From contig NC_056755.1 in the NCBI RefSeq assembly GCF_018687715.1, positions 25,312,501-25,376,500 of the forward strand: a stretch of DNA of 64,000 bases, read 5' to 3'. Origin of the DNA: Carya illinoinensis. Taxonomy: Eukaryota; Streptophyta; Magnoliopsida; Fagales; Juglandaceae. The notes under the pieces are model-generated. The model was not told the origin of the DNA. It saw only the letters and a list, made by a program, of their open reading frames with translations, and made no database searches. Both the position numbers and the translations under genes were made by a program. Positions 11,839-25,778 of the stretch are shown here, piece after piece; position 1 is the first letter of the stretch; each line of letters starts with the position of its first letter.

Positions 11839-13277
11839 TTGATCCAACACATTTCAATAGATGGAATACAATCCCACGTAGGTGCACCTGCATGTGCATT
11901 GGAACTAATCAGCCCAAAGCCCGAGCCTCTTAAACCATTTTCTCAAGGGCAATCTCACATCACATCCATCCCTCATTAACACTCCTGGTTCGTTTCAGGC
12001 ATTGGACGAATTGACTCGAACAAACCCGTCTTTTCATGAATTCTTGCGCACATACGCCAAACCATTGGTTTTCCTCGAGCCTAGGATGTGCCACACGGCC
12101 CTAAAGTTCTCATTCCACCATTGTTAGGTTTCTGAATAAAGTTGAGGGCATTAATCAACCCACTAGTGATTAGTCATCACAAAACCTTGTTTGGAACATA
12201 ATTGCCCTTTTAATTCTATCTCACCTTTTCTAAATGAGCCTTACAAATTTAATTGTTGTTGTTCATCCTTCATAGAGTGAATTTGAAGAATACACTTGAT
12301 CCAGCACATTTCGACAAAAGGAATGTCAATGGAACAGACAAGTCACAGCCAATCGCCACCTGCGCGCACCTCCATGTGCATTGCAACTAATCGGCCCAAA
12401 AGCCAACGCCCTTTACACCATTTTCTCAAGGGAAATCTCATCAAATGCGTCCATGATTAAAGCCTTACAGCTCATTTCTAGCACTGAACGAATTGACTCG
12501 AATAAACCTATCTTTTCTATCACTGTTCCAATTGTAGCCCCCATTCAGCATACAAACGGTTTCCCTCAAGCCGAAGAAGTGCCACACGCCCCACATGTTC
12601 TCATCTCACCATGGTTGAGCTTCTAACTTGAGTTGAGGGCATTAATCAACTCACAAGTCAATAGTCATCTCTAAACCGTGTTTTCAGGTTAATTTCCTTT
12701 TTAATTCTTTCTTAGCTTATATATGTGGACCTTACGACTTCTATTCTTGTTCTTTATCAATCTAAGAGTGAATTAGTGGATTGGAATTGATCCACGACAT
12801 TTCCGTTGAAGGAATGTCATTCCAACGCCCAAGTCCCCGCCAATCGCCACCTTGGTGCACATCCATGTGCATTGCAACTAATCAGCCCCTAACCCATGCC
12901 TTTTATATTATTTTCTCAAGTGAAATCTCATGAAATGCCTCCCACCTTAACCCTTCCAGCTGATTGATAGAAATGGACGAATTGGCCCCCGAACAGACCC
13001 GCCTTTTCTTTCGTTCTTCCAATCGCAGCCCACATAAGCCCCACCATCGGTTTCCATCGAGCCCAAGAAGTGCCACATGTCCTTCATGACCACAACCTGC
13101 CATTGTGAAGGTTTTAACTTAAGTTGACGGCATTAACAAACTTACAGGTGATTAGTCGTCTCTAAACGATGTTTTGAGCTTAATTTTCTTATTAATTCAT
13201 TCTCGCCTTTTTTATACGGACCTTGTGACTTTTATTGTTGTTTTTCATCATTCATAGAGTGAATTAGTGGATTAGAA
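11839..13277 (+). repeat. Unit 9 (1439 bp)
   Basis: Has the gaattgactcg form in A (12014) but the ordinary cccacataag in C. Private: tgaagaatacac at 12290. Confidence 0.95.
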
Positions 13278-14716
13278 TTGATCCAACACATTTCAATAGA
13301 TGGAATACAATCCCACGTAGGTGCACCTGCATGTGCATTGGAACTAATCAGCCCAAAGCCCGAGCCTCTTAAACCATTTTCTCAAGGGCAATCTCACATC
13401 ACATCCATCCCTCATTAACACTCCTAGTTCGTTTCAGGCATTGGACGAATTGGCTCGAACAAACCCGTCTTTTCATGAATTCTTGCGCACATACGCCAAA
13501 CCATTGGTTTTCCTCGAGCCTAGGATGTGCCACACGGCCCTAAAGTTCTCATTCCACCATTGTTAGGTTTCTGAATAAAGTTGAGGGCATTAATCAACCC
13601 ACTAGTGATTAGTCATCACAAAACCTTGTTTGGAACATAATTGCCCTTTTAATTCTATCTCACCTTTTCTAAATGAGCCTTACAAATTTAATTGTTGTTG
13701 TTCATCCTTCATAGAGTGAATTTGAAGATTACACTTGATCCAGCACATTTCGACAAAAGGAATGTCAATGGAACAGACAAGTCACAGCCAATCGCCACCT
13801 GCGCGCACCTCCATGTGCATTGCAACTAATCGGCCCAAAAGCCAACGCCCTTTACACCATTTTCTCAAGGGAAATCTCATCAAATGCGTCCATGATTAAA
13901 GCCTTACAGCTCATTTCTAGCACTGAACGAATTGACTCGAATAAACCTATCTTTTCTATCACTGTTCCAATTGTAGCCCCCATTCAGCATACAAACGGTT
14001 TCCCTCAAGCCGAAGAAGTGCCACACGCCCCACATGTTCTCATCTCACCATGGTTGAGCTTCTAACTTGAGTTGAGGGCATTAATCAACTCACAAGTCAA
14101 TAGTCATCTCTAAACCGTGTTTTCAGGTTAATTTCCTTTTTAATTCTTTCTTAGCTTATATATGTGGACCTTACGACTTCTATTCTTGTTCTTTATCAAT
14201 CTAAGAGTGAATTAGTGGATTGGAATTGATCCACGACATTTCCGTTGAAGGAATATCATTCCAACGCCCAAGTCCCCGCCAATCGCCACCTTGGTGCACA
14301 TCCATGTGCATTGCAACTAATCAGCCCCTAACCCATGCCTTTTATATTATTTTCTCAAGTGAAATCTCATGAAATGCCTCCCACCTTAACCCTTCCAGCT
14401 GATTGATAGAAATGGACGAATTGGCCCCCGAACAGACCCGCCTTTTCTTTCGTTCTTCCAATCGCAGCCCACATAAGCCCCACCATCGGTTTCCATCGAG
14501 TCCAAGAAGTGCCACATGTCCTTCATGACCACAATCTGCCATTGTGAAGGTTTTAACTTAAGTTGACGGCATTAACAAGCTTACAGGTGATTAGTCGTCT
14601 CTAAACGATGTTTTGAGCTTAATTTTCTTATTAATTCATTCTCGCCTTTTTTATACGGACCTTGTGACTTTTATTGTTGTTTTTCATCATTCATAGAGTG
14701 AATTAGTGGATTAGAA
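13278..14716 (+). repeat. Unit 10 (1439 bp)
   Basis: Private: actcctagttc at 13426, gaatatcatt at 14255, cgagtccaag at 14501, acaatctgcc at 14535 and aacaagcttac, which makes an aagctt site at 14577-14582. Last unit with the ccttgtgac tail. Confidence 0.95.
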
Positions 14717-16155
14717 TTGATCCAACACATTTCAATAGATGGAATACAATCCCACGTAGGTGCACCTGCATGTGCATTGGAACTAATCAGCCCAAAGCCC
14801 GAGCCTCTTAAACCATTTTCTCAAGGGCAATCTCACATCACATCCATCCCTCATTAACACTCCTGGTTCGTTTCAGGCATTGGACGAATTGGCTCGAAGA
14901 AACCCGTCTTTTCATGAATTCTTGCGCACATACGCCAAACCTTTGGTTTTCCTCGAGCCTAGGATGTGCCACACGGCCCTAAAGTTCTCATTCCACCATT
15001 GTTAGGTTTCTGAATAAAGTTGAGGGCATTAATCAACCCACTAGTGATTAGTCATCACAAAACCTTGTTTGGAACATAATTGCCCTTTTAATTCTATCTC
15101 ACCTTTTCTAAATGAGCCTTACAAATTTAATTGTTGTTGTTCATCCTTCATAGAGTGAATTTGAAGATTACACTTGATCCAGCATGTTTCGACAAAAGGA
15201 ATGTCAATGGAACAGACAAGTCACAGCCAATCGCCACCTGCGCGCACCTCCATGTGCATTGCAACTACTCGGCCCAAAAGCCAACGCCCTTTACACCATT
15301 TTCTCAAGGGAAATCTCATCAAATGCGTCCATGATTAAAGCCTTACAGCTCATTTCTAGCACTGAACGAATTGACTCGAATAAACCTATCTTTTCTATCA
15401 CTGTTCCAATTGTAGCCCCCATTCAGCATACAAACGGTTTCCCTCAAGCCGAAGAAGTGCCACACGCCCCACATGTTCTCATCTCACCATGGTTGAGATT
15501 CTAACTTGAGTTGAGGGCATTAATCAACTCACAAGTCAATAGTCATCTCTAAACCGTGTTTTCAGGTTAATTTCCTTTTTAATTCTTTCTTAGCTTATAT
15601 ATGTGGACCTTACGACTTCTATTCTTGTTCTTTATCAATCTAAGAGTGAATTAGTGGATTGGAATTGATCCACGACATTTCCGTTGAAGGAATGTCATTC
15701 CAACGCCCAAGTCCCCGCCAATCGCCACCTTGGTGCACATCCATGTGCATTGCAACTAATCAGCCCCTAACCCATGCCTTTTATATTATTTTCTCAAGTG
15801 AAATCTCATGAAATGCCTCCCACCTTAACCGTTCCAGCTGATTGATAGAAATGGACGAATTGGCCCCCGAACAGACCCGCCTTTTCTTTCGTTCTTCCAA
15901 TCGCAGCCCACATAAGACCCACCATCGGTTTCCATCGAGCCCAAGAAGTGCCACATGTCCTTCATGACCACAACCTGCCATTGTGAAGGTTTTAACTTAA
16001 GTTGACGGCATTAACAAACTTACAGGTGATTAGTCGTCTCTAAACGATGTTTTGAGCTTAATTTTCTTATTAATTCATTCTCGCCTTTTTTATACGGACC
16101 TTATGACTTTTATTGTTGTTTTTCATCATTCATAGAGTGAATTAGTGGATTAGAA
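14717..16155 (+). repeat. Unit 11 (1439 bp)
   Basis: Transition unit: first with gctcgaagaaac (14899), with gcatgtttcg in B (ATG at 15184, lengthening the chance B frame to 106 codons), with gagattctaac (15498) and with the ccttatgac tail since unit 0. It still has the caacccact form of its left neighbours. Private: cctttgg at 14942, aactactcgg at 15268, aaccgttcc at 15831, taagaccc at 15917. Confidence 0.95.
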
Positions 16156-17594
16156 TTGATCCAACACATTTCAATAGATGGAATACAATCCCACGTAGGT
16201 GCACCTGCATGTGCATTGGAACTAATCAGCCCAAAGCCCGAGCCTCTTAAACCATTTTCTCAAGGGCAATCTCACATCACATCCATCCCTCATTAACACT
16301 CCTGGTTCGTTTCAGGCATTGGACGAATTGGCTCGAACAAACCCGTCTTTTCATGAATTCTTGCGCACATACGCCAAACCATTGGTTTTCCTCGAGCCTA
16401 GGATGTGCCACACGGCCCTAAAGTTGTCATTCCACCATTGTTAGGTTTCTGAATAAAGTTGAGGGCATTAATCAACTCACTAGTGATTAGTCATCACAAA
16501 ACCTTGTTTGGAACATAATTGCCCTTTTAATTCTATCTCACCTTTTCTAAATGAGCCTTGCAAATTTAATTGTTGTTGTTCATCCTTCATAGAGTGAATT
16601 TGAAGATTACACTTGATCCAGCACATTTCGACAAAAGGAATGTCAATGGAACAGACAAGTCACAGCCAATCGCCACCTGCGCGCACCTCCATGTGCATTG
16701 CAACTAATCGGCCCAAAAGCCAATGCCCTTTACACCATTTTCTCAAGGGAAATCTCATCAAATGCGTCCATGATTAAAGCCTTACAGCTCATTTCTAGCA
16801 CTGAACGAATTGACTCGAATAAACCTATCTTTTCTATCACTGTTCCAATTGTAGCCCCCATTCAGCATACAAACGGTTTCCCTCAAGGTTAAGAAGTGCC
16901 ACACGCCCCACATGTTCTCATCTCACCATGGTTGAGATTCTAACTTGAGTTGAGGGCATTAATCAACTCACAAGTCAATAGTCATCTCTAAACCGTGTTT
17001 TCAGGTTAATTTCCTTTTTAATTCTTTCTTAGCTTATATATGTGGACCTTACGACTTCTATTCTTGTTCTTTATCAATCTAAGAGTGAATTAGTGGATTG
17101 GAATTGATCCACGGCATTTCCGTTGAAGGAATGTCATTCCAACGCCCAAGTCCCCGCCAATCGCCACCTTGGTGCACATCCATGTGCATTGCAACTAATC
17201 AGCCCCTAACCCATGCCTTTTATATTATTTTCTCAAGTGAAATCTCATGAAATGCCTCCCACCTTAACCCTTCCAGCTGATTGATAGAAATGGACGAATT
17301 GGCCCCCGAACAGACCCGCCTTTTCTTTCGATCTTCCAATCGCAGCCCACATAAGCCCCACCATCGGTTTCCATCGAGCCCAAGAAGTGCCACATGTCCT
17401 TCATGACCACAACCTGCCATTGTGAAGGTTTTAACTTAAGTTGACGGCATTAACAAACTTACAGGTGATTAGTCGTCTCTAAACGATGTTTTGAGCTTAA
17501 TTTTCTTATTAATTCATTCTCGCCTTTTTTATACGGACCTTATGACTTTTATTGTTGTTTTTCATCATTCATAGAGTGAATTAGTGGATTAGAA
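16156..17594 (+). repeat. Unit 12 (1439 bp)
   Basis: First unit with ccttgcaaat, ccaatgccc in B and ttcgatcttcc in C. Private: aagttgtcat at 16427, ccacggcatt at 17114, and caaggttaag, which puts a stop at 16890-16892 in the recurrent B frame. Confidence 0.95.
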
Positions 17595-18883
17595 TTGATC
17601 CAACACATTTCAATAGATGGAATACAATCCCCCGTCTTTTCATGAATTCTTGTGCACATACGCCAAACCATTGGTTTTCCTCGAGCCTAGGATGTGCCCC
17701 ACGGCCCTAAAGTTCTCATTCCACCATTGTTAGGTTTCTGAATAAAGTTGAGGGCATTAATTAACTCACTAGTGATTAGTCATCACAAAACCTTGTTTGG
17801 AACATAATTGCCCTTTTAATTCTATCTCACCTTTTCTAAATGAGCCTTGCAAATTTAATTGTTGTTGTTCATCCTTCATAGAGTGAATTTGAAGATTACA
17901 CTTGATCCAGCAGGTTTCGACAAAAGGAATGTCAATGGAACAGACAAGTCACAGCCAATCGCCACCTGCGCGCACCTCCATGTGCATTGCAACTAATCGG
18001 CCCAAAAGCCAACGCCCTTTACACCATTTTCTCAAGGGAAATCTCATCAAATGCATCCATGATTAAAGCCTTACAGCTCATTTCTAGCACTGAACGAATT
18101 GACTCGAATAAACCTATCTTTTCTATCACTATTGCAATTGTAGCCCCCATTCAGCATACAAACGGTTTCCCTCAAGCCGAAGAAGTGCCACACGCCCCAC
18201 ATGTTCTCATCTCACCATGGTTGAGATTCTAACTTGAGTTGAGGGCATTAATCAACTCACAAGTCAATAGTCATCTCTAAACCGTGTTTTCAGGTTAATT
18301 TCCTTTTTAATTCTTTCTTAGCTTATATATGTGGACCTTACGACTTCTATTCTTGTTCTTTATCAATCTAAGAGTGAATTAGTAGATTGGAATTGATCCA
18401 CGACATTTCCGTTGAAGGAATGTCATTCCAACGCCCAAGTCCCCGCCAATCGCCACCTTGGTGCACATCCATGTGCATTACAACTAATCAGCCCCTAACC
18501 CATGCCTTTTATATTATTTTCTCAAGTGAAATCTCATGAAATGCCTCCCACCTTAACCCTTCCAGCTGATTGATAGAAATGGACGAATTGGCCCCCGAAC
18601 AGACCCGCCTTTTCTTTCGTTCTTCCAATCGCAGCCCACATAAGCCCCACCATCGGTTTCCATCGAGCCCAAGAAGTGCCACATGTCCTTCATGACCACA
18701 ACCTGCCATTGTGAAGGTTTTAACTTAAGTTGACGGCATTAACAAACTTACAGGTGATTAGTCGTCTCTAAACGATGTTTTGAGCTTAATTTTCTTATTA
18801 ATTCATTCTCGCCTTTTTTATACGGACCTTATGACTTTTATTGTTGTTTTTCATCATTCATAGAGTGAATTAGTGGATTAGAA
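17595..18883 (+). repeat. Unit 13 (1289 bp, 150-bp deletion in A)
   Basis: A jumps from tacaatcc to cccgtctttt at 17630/17631, losing 150 bp that include the A core and dyad. Linked variants: cttgtgcaca, gtgccccacgg, aattaactcac, gcaggtttcg, aatgcatcc, cactattgcaattg, agtagattgg and gcattacaac. C carries the ordinary gtgccacatg. Confidence 0.95.
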
Positions 18884-20172
18884 TTGATCCAACACATTTC
18901 AATAGATGGAATACAATCCCCCGTCTTTTCATGAATTCTTGTGCACATACGCCAAACCATTGGTTTTCCTCGAGCCTAGGATGTGCCCCACGGCCCTAAA
19001 GTTCTCATTCCACCATTGTTAGGTTTCTGAATAAAGTTGAGGGCATTAATTAACTCACTAGTGATTAGTCATCACAAAACCTTGTTTGGAACATAATTGC
19101 CCTTTTAATTCTATCTCACCTTTTCTAAATGAGCCTTGCAAATTTAATTGTTGTTGTTCATCCTTCATAGAGTGAATTTGAAGATTACACTTGATCCAGC
19201 AGGTTTCGACAAAAGGAATGTCAATGGAACAGACAAGTCACAGCCAATCGCCACCTGCGCGCACCTCCATGTGCATTGCAACTAATCGGCCCAAAAGCCA
19301 ACGCCCTTTACACCATTTTCTCAAGGGAAATCTCATCAAATGCATCCATGATTAAAGCCTTACAGCTCATTTCTAGCACTGAACGAATTGACTCGAATAA
19401 ACCTATCTTTTCTATCACTATTGCAATTGTAGCCCCCATTCAGCATACAAACGGTTTCCCTCAAGCCGAAGAAGTGCCACACGCCCCACATGTTCTCATC
19501 TCACCATGGTTGAGATTCTAACTTGAGTTGAGGGCATTAATCAACTCACAAGTCAATAGTCATCTCTAAACCGTGTTTTCAGGTTAATTTCCTTTTTAAT
19601 TCTTTCTTAGCTTATATATGTGGACCTTACGACTTCTATTCTTGTTCTTTATCAATCTAAGAGTGAATTAGTAGATTGGAATTGATCCACGACATTTCCG
19701 TTGAAGGAATGTCATTCCAACGCCCAAGTCCCCGCCAATCGCCACCTTGGTGCACATCCATGTGCATTACAACTAATCAGCCCCTAACCCATGCCTTTTA
19801 TATTATTTTCTCAAGTGAAATCTCATGAAATGCCTCCCACCTTAACCCTTCCAGCTGATTGATAGAAATGGACGAATTGGCCCCCGAACAGACCCGCCTT
19901 TTCTTTCGTTCTTCCAATCGCAGCCCACATAAGCCCCACCATCGGTTTCCATCGAGCCCAAGAAGTGCCGCATGTCCTTCATGACCACAACCTGCCATTG
20001 TGAAGGTTTTAACTTAAGTTGACGGCATTAACAAACTTACAGGTGATTAGTCGTCCCTAAACGATGTTTTGAGCTTAATTTTCTTATTAATTCATTCTCG
20101 CCTTTTTTATACGGACCTTATGACTTTTATTGTTGTTTTTCATCATTCATAGAGTGAATTAGTGGATTAGAA
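18884..20172 (+). repeat. Unit 14 (1289 bp, same deletion)
   Basis: Junction at about 18919, identical to unit 13, with the same linked variants. It adds gtgccgcatg near 19969 and gtcgtccctaaac near 20057, both shared with units 16 and 20 in the same combination. Confidence 0.95.
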
Positions 20173-21611
20173 TTGATCCAACACATTTCAATAGATGGAA
20201 TACAATCCCACGTAGGTGCACCTGCATGTGCATTGGAACTAATCAGCCCAAAGCCCGAGCCTCTTAAACCATTTTCTCAAGGGCAATCTCACATCACATC
20301 CATCCGTCATTAACACTCCTGGTTCGTTTCAGGCATTGGACGAATTGGCTCGAAGAAACCCGTCTTTTCATGAATTCTTGCGCACATACGCCAAACCATT
20401 GGTTTTCCTCGAGCCTAGGATGTGCCACACGGCCCTAAAGTTCTCATTCCACCATTGTTAGGTTTCTGAATAAAGTTGAGGGCATTAATCAACTCACTAG
20501 TGATTAGTCATCACAAAACCTTGTTTGGAACATAATTGCCCTTTTAATTCTAACTCACCTTTTCTAAATGAGCCTTGCAAATTTAATTGTTGTTGTTCAT
20601 CCTTCATAGAGTGAATTTGAAGATTACACTTGATCCAGCACATTTCGACAAAAGGAATGTCAAAGGAACAGACAAGTCATAGCCAATCGCCACCTGCGCA
20701 CACCTCCATGTGCATTGCAACTAATCGGCCCAAAAGCCAATGCCCTTTACACCATTTTCTCAAGGGAAATCTCATCAAATGCGTCCATGATTAAAGCCTT
20801 ACAGCTCATTTCTAGCACTGAACGAATTGACTCGAATAAACCTATCTTTTCTATCACTGTTCCAATTGTAGCCCCCATTCAGCATACAAACGGTTTCCCT
20901 CAAGGCGAAGAAGTGCCACACGCCCCACATGTTCTCATCTCACCATGGTTGAGCTTCTAACTTGAGTTGAGGGCATTAATCAACTCACAAGTCAATAGTC
21001 ATCTCTAAACCGTGTTTTCAGGTTAATTTCCTTTTTAATTCTTTCTTAGCTTATATATGTGGACCTTACGACTTCTATTCTTGTTCTTTATCAATCTAAG
21101 AGTGAATTAGTGGATTGGAATTGATCCACGACATTTCCGTTGAAGGAATGTCATTCCAACGCCCAAGTCCCCGCCAATCGCCACCTTGGTGCACATCCAT
21201 GTGCATTGCAACTAATCAGCCCCTAACCCATGCCTTTTATATTATTTTCTCAAGTGAAATCTCATGAAATGCCTCCCACCTTAACCCTTCCAGCTGATTG
21301 ATAGAAATGGACGAATTGGCCCCCGAACAGACCCGCCTTTTCTTTCGATCTTCCAATCGCAGCCCACATAAGCCCCACCATCGGTTTCCATCGAGCCCAA
21401 GAAGTGCCACATGTCCTTCATGACCACAACCTGCCATTGTGAAGGTTTTAACTTAAGTTGACGGCATTAACAAACTTACAGGTGATTAGTCGTCTCTAAA
21501 CGATGTTTTGAGCTTAATTTTCTTATTAATTCATTCTCGCCTTTTTTATACGGACCTTATGACTTTTATTGTTGTTTTTCATCATTCATAGAGTGAATTA
21601 GTGGATTAGAA
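20173..21611 (+). repeat. Unit 15 (1439 bp)
   Basis: Marked by catccgtcat (20306), ttctaactcacc (20552), tgtcaaagg (20664), gcgcacacc (20700) and caaggcgaag, a set shared with units 17 and 21. Private: gtcatagcc near 20680. C is of the ttcgatcttcc type. Confidence 0.95.
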
Positions 21612-22900
21612 TTGATCCAACACATTTCAATAGATGGAATACAATCCCCCGTCTTTTCATGAATTCTTGTGCACATACGCCAAACCATTGGTTTTCCTCG
21701 AGCCTAGGATGTGCCCCACGGCCCTAAAGTTCTCATTCCACCATTGTTAGGTTTCTGAATAAAGTTGAGGGCATTAATTAACTCACTAGTGATTAGTCAT
21801 CACAAAACCTTGTTTGGAACATAATTGCCCTTTTAATTCTATCTCACCTTTTCTAAATGAGCCTTGCAAATTTAATTGTTGTTGTTCATCCTTCATAGAG
21901 TGAATTTGAAGATTACACTTGATCCAGCAGGTTTCGACAAAAGGAATGTCAATGGAACAGACAAGTCACAGCCAATCGCCACCTGCGCGCACCTCCATGT
22001 GCATTGCAACTAATCGGCCCAAAAGCCAACGCCCTTTACACCATTTTCTCAAGGGAAATCTCATCAAATGCATCCATGATTAAAGCCTTACAGCTCATTT
22101 CTAGCACTGAACGAATTGACTCGAATAAACCTATCTTTTCTATCACTATTGCAATTGTAGCCCCCATTCAGCATACAAACGGTTTCCCTCAAGCCGAAGA
22201 AGTGCCACACGCCCCACATGTTCTCATCTCACCATGGTTGAGATTCTAACTTGAGTTGAGGGCATTAATCAACTCACAAGTCAATAGTCATCTCTAAACC
22301 GTGTTTTCAGGTTAATTTCCTTTTTAATTCTTTCTTAGCTTATATATGTGGACCTTACGACTTCTATTCTTGTTCTTTATCAATCTAAGAGTGAATTAGT
22401 AGATTGGAATTGATCCACGACATTTCCGTTGAAGGAATGTCATTCCAACGCCCAAGTCCCCGCCAATCGCCACCTTGGTGCACATCCATGTGCATTACAA
22501 CTAATCAGCCCCTAACCCATGCCTTTTATATTATTTTCTCAAGTGAAATCTCATGAAATGCCTCCCACCTTAACCCTTCCAGCTGATTGATAGAAATGGA
22601 CGAATTGGCCCCCGAACAGACCCGCCTTTTCTTTCGTTCTTCCAATCGCAGCCCACATAAGCCCCACCATCGGTTTCCATCGAGCCCAAGAAGTGCCGCA
22701 TGTCCTTCATGACCACAACCTGCCATTGTGAAGGTTTTAACTTAAGTTGACGGCATTAACAAACTTACAGGTGATTAGTCGTCCCTAAACGATGTTTTGA
22801 GCTTAATTTTCTTATTAATTCATTCTCGCCTTTTTTATACGGACCTTATGACTTTTATTGTTGTTTTTCATCATTCATAGAGTGAATTAGTGGATTAGAA
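21612..22900 (+). repeat. Unit 16 (1289 bp, same deletion)
   Basis: Junction at about 21647. Same markers as unit 14, including gtgccgcatg near 22697 and gtccctaaac. Reads as a duplicate of unit 14. Confidence 0.95.
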
Positions 22901-24339
22901 TTGATCCAACACATTTCAATAGATGGAATACAATCCCACGTAGGTGCACCTGCATGTGCATTGGAACTAATCAGCCCAAAGCCCGAGCCTCTTAAACCAT
23001 TTTCTCAAGGGCAATCTCACATCACATCCATCCGTCATTAACACTCCTGGTTCGTTTCAGGCATTGGACGAATTGGCTCGAAGAAACCCGTCTTTTCATG
23101 AATTCTTGCGCACATACGCCAAACCATTGGTTTTCCTCGAGCCTAGGATGTGCCACACGGCCCTAAAGTTCTCATTCCACCATTGTTAGGTTTCTGAATA
23201 AAGTTGAGGGCATTAATCAACTCACTAGTGATTAGTCATCACAAAACCTTGTTTGGAACATAATTGCCCTTTTAATTCTAACTCACCTTTTCTAAATGAG
23301 CCTTGCAAATTTAATTGTTGTTGTTCATCCTTCATAGAGTGAATTTGAAGATTACACTTGATCCAGCACATTTCGACAAAAGGAATGTCAAAGGAACAGA
23401 CAAGTCACAGCCAATCGCCACCTGCGCACACCTCCATGTGCATTGCAACTAATCGGCCCAAAAGCCAATGCCCTTTACACCATTTTCTCAAGGGAAATCT
23501 CATCAAATGCGTCCATGATTAAAGCCTTACAGCTCATTTCTAGCACTGAACGAATTGACTCGAATAAACCTATCTTTTCTATCACTGTTCCAATTGTAGC
23601 CCCCATTCAGCATACAAACGGTTTCCCTCAAGGCGAAGAAGTGCCACACGCCCCACATGTTCTCATCTCACCATGGTTGAGCTTCTAACTTGAGTTGAGG
23701 GCATTAATCAACTCACAAGTCAATAGTCATCTCTAAACCGTGTTTTCAGGTTAATTTCCTTTTTAATTCTTTCTTAGCTTATATATGTGGACCTTACGAC
23801 TTCTATTCTTGTTCTTTATCAATCTAAGAGTGAATTAGTGGATTGGAATTGATCCACGACATTTCCGTTGAAGGAATGTCATTCCAACGCCCAAGTCCCC
23901 GCCAATCGCCACCTTGGTGCACATCCATGTGCATTGCAACTAATCAGCCCCTAACCCATGCCGTTTATATTATTTTCTCAAGTGAAATCTCATGAAATGC
24001 CTCCCACCTTAACCCTTCCAGCTGATTGATAGAAATGGACGAATTGGCCCCCGAACAGACCCGCCTTTTCTTTCGATCTTCCAATCGCAGCCCACATAAG
24101 CCCCACCATCGGTTTCCATCGAGCCCAAGAAGTGCCACATGTCCTTCATGACCACAACCTGCCATTGTGAAGGTTTTAACTTAAGTTGACGGCATTAACA
24201 AACTTACAGGTGATTAGTCGTCTCTAAACGATGTTTTGAGCTTAATTTTCTTATTAATTCATTCTCGCCTTTTTTATACGGACCTTATGACTTTTATTGT
24301 TGTTTTTCATCATTCATAGAGTGAATTAGTGGATTAGAA
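22901..24339 (+). repeat. Unit 17 (1439 bp)
   Basis: Carries the unit 15 marker set (catccgtcat, ttctaactcacc, tgtcaaagg) but with gtcacagcc. Private: atgccgtttat near 23963. C is of the ttcgatcttcc type. Confidence 0.95.
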
Positions 24340-25778
24340 TTGATCCAACACATTTCAATAGATGGAATACAATCCCACGTAGGTGCACCTGCATGTGCAT
24401 TGGAACTAATCAGCCCAAAGCCCGAGCCTCTTAAACCATTTTCTCAAGGGCAATCTCACATCACATCCATCCCTCATTAACACTCCTGGTTCGTTTCAGG
24501 CATTGGACGAATTGGCTCGAAGAAACCCGTCTTTTCATGAATTCTTGTGCACATACGCCAAACCATTGGTTTTCCTCGAGCCTAGGATGTGCCCCACGGC
24601 CCTAAAGTTCTCATTCCACCATTGTTAGGTTTCTGAATAAAGTTGAGGGCATTAATTAACTCACTAGTGATTAGTCATCACAAAACCTTGTTTGGAACAT
24701 AATTGCCCTTTTAATTCTATCTCACCTTTTCTAAATGAGCCTTGCAAATTTAATTGTTGTTGTTCATCCTTCATAGAGTGAATTTGAAGATTACACTTGA
24801 TCCAGCATGTTTCGACAAAAGGAATGTCAATGGAACAGACAAGTCACAGCCAATCGCCACCTGCGCGCACCTCCATGTGCATTGCAACTAATCGGCCCAA
24901 AAGCCAACGCCCTTTACACCATTTTCTCAAGGGAAATCTCATCAAATGCATCCATGATTAAAGCCTTACAGCTCATTTCTAGCACTGAACGAATTGACTC
25001 GAATAAACCTATCTTTTCTATCACTGTTGCAATTGTAGCCCCCATTCAGCATACAAACGGTTTCCCTCAAGCCGAAGAAGTGCCACACGCCCCACATGTT
25101 CTCATCTCACCATGGTTGAGATTCTAACTTGACTTGAGGGCATTAATCAACTCACAAGTCAATAGTCATCTCTAAACCGTGTTTTCAGGTTAATTTCCTT
25201 TTTAATTCTTTCTTAGCTTATATATGTGGACCTTACGACTTCTATTCTTGTTCTTTATCAATCTAAGAGTGAATTAGTGGATTGGAATTGATCCACGACA
25301 TTTCCGTTGAAGGAATGTCATTCCAACGCCCAAGTCCCCGCCAATCGCCACCTTGGTGCACATCCATGTGCATTGCAACTAATCAGCCCCTAACCCATGC
25401 CTTTTATATTATTTTCTCAAGTGAAATCTCATGAAATGCCTCCCACCTTAACCCTTCCAGCTGATTGATAGAAATGGACGAATTGGCCCCCGAACAGACC
25501 CGCCTTTTCTTTCGATCTTCCAATCGCAGCCCACATAAGCCCCACCATCGGTTTCCATCGAGCCCAAGAAGTGCCACATGTCCTTCATGACCACAACCTG
25601 CCATTGTGAAGGTTTTAACTTAAGTTGACGGCATTAACAAACTTACAGGTGATTAGTCGTCTCTAAACGATGTTTTGAGCTTAATTTTCTTATTAATTCA
25701 TTCTCGCCTTTTTTATACGGACCTTATGACTTTTATTGTTGTTTTTCATCATTCATAGAGTGAATTAGTGGATTAGAA
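24340..25778 (+). repeat. Unit 18 (1439 bp)
   Basis: Full-length A with cttgtgcaca, gtgccccacgg and aattaactc, as in the deleted units; B with gcatgtttcg (ATG at 24807), aatgcatcc, cactgttgcaattg and cttgacttgag (near 25132). It looks like the undeleted sister of the 1289-bp type. Essentially the same as unit 19. Confidence 0.95.
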